Shown here piece after piece: positions 11,726 through 14,243 of a stretch of DNA of 14,243 bases (position 1 is the first letter of the stretch; each line of letters starts with the position of its first letter). This DNA is from Baffinella frigidus (lineage: Eukaryota > Cryptophyceae > Cryptomonadales > Baffinellaceae). The notes below the pieces were generated by a model. It was not told where the DNA came from. It ran no database searches and worked only from the letters and a program-made list of their open reading frames with translations. A program made the position numbers and the translations under genes. The stretch spans positions 450,762 through 465,004 of the forward strand of contig MU646449.1 of assembly GCA_026770585.1 (NCBI GenBank), in the 5' to 3' direction.

Positions 11726-13756
11726 ATGGCGCCCCCCCACGGCTTCCCTCCCTACCCCTACCCCTACCCCTACCCCTACGCCGCGTCGGGGGGCTGGGGG
11801 CATCAGCCCAACGCACGCGACCGCACGCCGTGGGGTGGGGGCCAGCCCAACGCGCGCCAGCTCACGGGCGCGATCAAGGACTGCAGGGCGCTCTGCGACC
11901 TTTCACGCCTCCTACACGAGCAGCGAGGGGCGATGAACCAGATCCACGTGAGCGCCGCGTGGGTGTGTCTCGTGAGGATTGGAACAGACCGGGGCGCAGG
12001 AGATGTGGGGGGCGCTGTCGCCGCGCTCCAAGACAGAACACGGGATGTCCTGGGGCAGGTGGGCGGGCGTCAGATCTCGAATATCATGCACTCCACGGCG
12101 AAGCTCTACCAGATGGGCGTTCCCGCAGATGAGGTGCTGCTCGCGGCGTTGCAGAGGCGCGCGACGGCGACGGTGGGGGAGTTCAACCCGCAGGGTGTCG
12201 GGAACGTGCTCTGGGCGCTAGCGACGATGAAGGCGAGGGTGGACCGGGTGCTTCTGGAGGCGATGCAGAGGCGGTCGACGGCGACGGCATGGGAGTTCCA
12301 GCCTCAGAACGTCGCCAACGTTCTGTGGGCGCTCGCGACGATGGGGGAGAGGGCGGACCCGGGGCTGCTAGAGGCGATGCAGAGGCGGGCGACGGCGACG
12401 GCATGGGAGTGGACGCCTCAGCACGTTGGAAACGTGCTCTGGGCGCTCGCGACGATGGGGGAGAGGGCAGATCGGGTGCTGCTGGAGGCGATGCAGTGGC
12501 GGGCGACGGCGACGGCGGGGGAGTTCAAGCCTAAAGAGGTTGCGAACGTGCTGTGGGCGCTGGCGACGATGGGGGAGAAGGCGGGTGGGGGGATGCTTGA
12601 AGCGATGCAGAGGTGGGCGACGGCGTTGGCGCGGGAGTTCAACCCCCAGGACGTTGGGAACGTGCTGTGGGCGCTCGCGACGATGGGGGAGAGGGCGGAT
12701 CGGGGGTTGCTGCAGACGATTGGGGTTCGAGCGACGGCGACGGCGGGAGAGTTCAAGCCCCAGAACGTCGCAAACCTGCTCTGGGCGCTGGCGACAATGG
12801 GGGTGAGGGCGGATCGGGGGTTGCTCGAGGTGATGCAGAGGCGTGCGACGGCGACGGCGGAAGGGTTCAACCCTCAGGACGTTGCGAACGTGATATGGGC
12901 GCTCGCGACGATGGGGGAGAGGGTGGACCGTGGGCTCCTCGAGGTGATGCAGAGGCGGGCGACGGCGACGGCGGGAGAGTTCCAGCCTCAAAACATCGCG
13001 AACGTGATGTGGGCGCTCGCGACGATGGGGGAGAAGCCAGATCGGGGGGTGCTGGAGGCGATTGGGGTTCGCGCGATCGCGACGGCGGGGGAGTTCAACT
13101 CTCAGGACGTTGGGAACGTGCTGTGGGCCCTGGCGGTGATGGGGGAGGTCTTCACCGGATTCCCGGTTGCTCTCATCGACCTTTTCGCTTCTCACGTCCT
13201 CGAGTCCCGCGACCTTCTCAACCTCAAGGAGAAAGCCCAGCTTCACCAGTGGCTGCTCTCGCACGAGTTGGACCTAGTGTCCGGCGCTTCCCTTCCCAGC
13301 AGCGTGGCGCGCGTGAAGCAGGAGATAGGCGAGGAGTGTTTGCAGGCGTTCACGGGACAGGGTTCGAGCGAGTCGCGGCTTCAGCGGGACGTGGCGGCGG
13401 AGCTCAAGAGAGTGTGGTCGGAAGTGGAGATGGAGGAGGAGTACCGCGACGCCAGGTCTGGGTACAGCATCGACGTCCTGGTGCGGCGACGGTCGGCAGC
13501 CGGCAGCACCGAGTGGGCAGTGGAGGTGGACGGGCCGTCTCACTTTCTTGCGGATGCCCGGACGCCGAGCGGGAGCACGCTGCTGAAGCGGAAGCAGCTG
13601 GGTCAGCTGGGCTACACGGTGGTGCCAGTGCCGTTCTGGGAGTGGGATGCGCTGAGGGGCGAGGAGGCGAAGCGGTGGTACCTCGAGGGCAAGCTCATTG
13701 GGGGCGAGCTACGCGGAGGAGGGGTTTGGAGGGGGTGGGGTCCGGTAGGGGCCTAG
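11726..13756 (+). CDS. OPR/HPR-type helical repeat protein with C-terminal RAP domain
   Basis: A 676-residue single-exon frame. An in-frame TAG 18 bases upstream fixes the ATG at 11726 as the first start. Residues 9-18 are a (Pro-Tyr) run. Residues ~45-160 form degenerate helical repeats (SAAWVCLVRIG, ISNIMHSTAKL). Residues 160-463 are eight near-identical 38-residue units starting NVLWALATMG and containing LLEAMQRRATATA and EF.PQ.V. A ninth, divergent unit starts at 464. The RAP domain lies at ~573-660: YSIDVL at 580, VEVDGPSHF at 599-607, then LKRKQLGQLGYTVVPVPFWEW. The 38-residue period is that of octotricopeptide (OPR) proteins. Known OPR and FASTK-like RAP proteins bind specific RNAs and direct processing, stability or translation in plastids or mitochondria; that role here is inference. 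No typical transit peptide is obvious, so location is open. Confidence 0.88.
   Translation: MAPPHGFPPYPYPYPYPYAASGGWGHQPNARDRTPWGGGQPNARQLTGAIKDCRALCDLSRLLHEQRGAMNQIHVSAAWVCLVRIGTDRGAGDVGGAVAALQDRTRDVLGQVGGRQISNIMHSTAKLYQMGVPADEVLLAALQRRATATVGEFNPQGVGNVLWALATMKARVDRVLLEAMQRRSTATAWEFQPQNVANVLWALATMGERADPGLLEAMQRRATATAWEWTPQHVGNVLWALATMGERADRVLLEAMQWRATATAGEFKPKEVANVLWALATMGEKAGGGMLEAMQRWATALAREFNPQDVGNVLWALATMGERADRGLLQTIGVRATATAGEFKPQNVANLLWALATMGVRADRGLLEVMQRRATATAEGFNPQDVANVIWALATMGERVDRGLLEVMQRRATATAGEFQPQNIANVMWALATMGEKPDRGVLEAIGVRAIATAGEFNSQDVGNVLWALAVMGEVFTGFPVALIDLFASHVLESRDLLNLKEKAQLHQWLLSHELDLVSGASLPSSVARVKQEIGEECLQAFTGQGSSESRLQRDVAAELKRVWSEVEMEEEYRDARSGYSIDVLVRRRSAAGSTEWAVEVDGPSHFLADARTPSGSTLLKRKQLGQLGYTVVPVPFWEWDALRGEEAKRWYLEGKLIGGELRGGGVWRGWGPVGA
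12203..13116 (+). repeat. Eight in-frame 114-bp (38-residue) coding tandem repeats
   Basis: Units start at 12203, 12317, 12431 and so on, every 114 bp, at the Asn codon of NV(L/I/M)WALATMG. DNA identity between units is high, so the array probably amplified recently or is kept uniform by gene conversion. Repeats 5 and 8 carry a variant helix (IGVRA in place of MQRRA). Residues 33 and 36 of each unit vary most. Confidence 0.9.
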
Positions 13757-14243
13757 AAGTGGGCGCCATCTTGCGGGGGTATCTCGTTCAGAGGGCGATG
13801 CCCCCCCCCCCCTAGGACCCTACAGTAGGCCTTAGGCTTAGGGCCCTAGAGTCACGGTGGTCCTGGGGGGGGTTCTTGAGGGCGAGGTACCCCTGGGAGT
13901 GTTTAGGGTGTAGGGTTTATGGAGGGAACTTGTGTAGTTAAGACTACAGAGTTTATGGCGGAACCCTTTGGGGTTAAGTGTTGAGGGGACAAGCTCAGGG
14001 GAGAGGCTTTTGGGGGGAGGGTCCGGTAGGGTCCTAGGAGGGGTCGCCATCTTGCGGGGGTATCTCGCTCAGTGGACAAGCCCCCCCCCTAGGACCCTAC
14101 AGTAGGCCCTAGGCTTAGGGGCCTAGATGTACGCTGGTCCTGGCAGGGTTCTTGGGGGGGGGAGGTACCCCAGGGAGGGTTTAGTGTTTAGGGTTTATGG
14201 AGGGAATTTATGTAGTTTAGAGTTTAGAGTTTATGGTGGAACC
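13722..14243. repeat. ~280-bp tandem duplication covering the RAP gene stop codon and downstream region
   Basis: The first copy begins within the last codons of the RAP gene (about 13722). The second begins near 14003 and runs off the window. Anchors are tccggtaggg (13741, 14022), ccatcttgcgggggtatctc (13766, 14047), aggaccctacagtagg (13814, 14091) and gggtttatggaggga (13912, 14190). The offset is 277-281 bp with scattered differences. The region otherwise holds degenerate TTTAGGG and CCTAGG repeats and no further gene. Confidence 0.88.

Noticed and set aside
11944-12002. Possible intron in the RAP gene starting at GTGAGC 11949
   Set aside because: The frame stays open through it, and the translated HVSAAWVCLVRIG looks like a degenerate helical repeat, so an intron is not needed.
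12289-13815. Long shadow frames across the OPR-RAP gene (400 residues plus, 298 residues minus)
   Set aside because: They are alternate-frame readings of the 114-bp coding repeats. Only the 676-residue frame gives the WALATMG repeats and the RAP domain.

Overview
This looks like a nuclear genome segment from a GC-rich, intron-rich eukaryotic alga. The evidence is TTTAGGG (plant/algal-type) telomere-like repeats throughout the introns, spliceosomal GT-AG introns that make up most of one gene, and a protein combining 38-residue helical repeats with a RAP domain, a class used mostly by photosynthetic protists for organellar RNA work. A cryptophyte or similar secondary-plastid alga is my best guess; the exact lineage is an inference. 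No bacterial, viral or RNA-gene features were recognised.

Layout. Two divergent protein genes share a ~430 bp promoter region (11298-11725). To the left, on the minus strand, is a gene spread over ~11.2 kb (11297 down to at least 134). I could assemble it from 13 small exons (51-279 bp) and 12 introns (350-2288 bp), giving 466 residues in one open frame. The product is an acidic, coiled-coil protein resembling the BFR1 / nuclear-segregation family of fungi, with some likeness to plant proton pump-interactor proteins. About 87% of the gene is intron. Every exon length is a multiple of three, so all 12 introns are phase 0. To the right, on the plus strand, is an apparently intronless gene of 676 codons (11726-13756). 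It has a Tyr-Pro N-terminus, eight strong 38-residue OPR-like helical repeats and a C-terminal RAP domain. A ~280 bp tandem duplication covering its stop codon fills the rest of the window.

The introns are the most interesting part. First, most short tandem arrays in them have a 7-bp period but different sequences, as if many heptamer arrays grew from TTTAGGG-like seeds; the G-rich strand is mostly the template strand, so the transcript is C-rich. Second, at least eight of the 13 exons have diverged partial copies of their own edges, including the splice site, in the neighbouring intron. Third, there are foldback and inverted-repeat elements (2177-2212, 3899-3925, 8298-8400, 8635-8913, 9012-9116, 10413-10521), and a minisatellite in opposite orientation on the two sides of exon 6. 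Together these suggest a gene whose introns grew by repeated local duplication across splice sites, heptamer slippage and small mobile-element insertion.

Nothing suggests the two genes act in one pathway. One product is probably a ribosome/mRNA-associated or membrane-associated coiled-coil factor, the other a sequence-specific RNA-binding protein. They share only the divergent promoter region.
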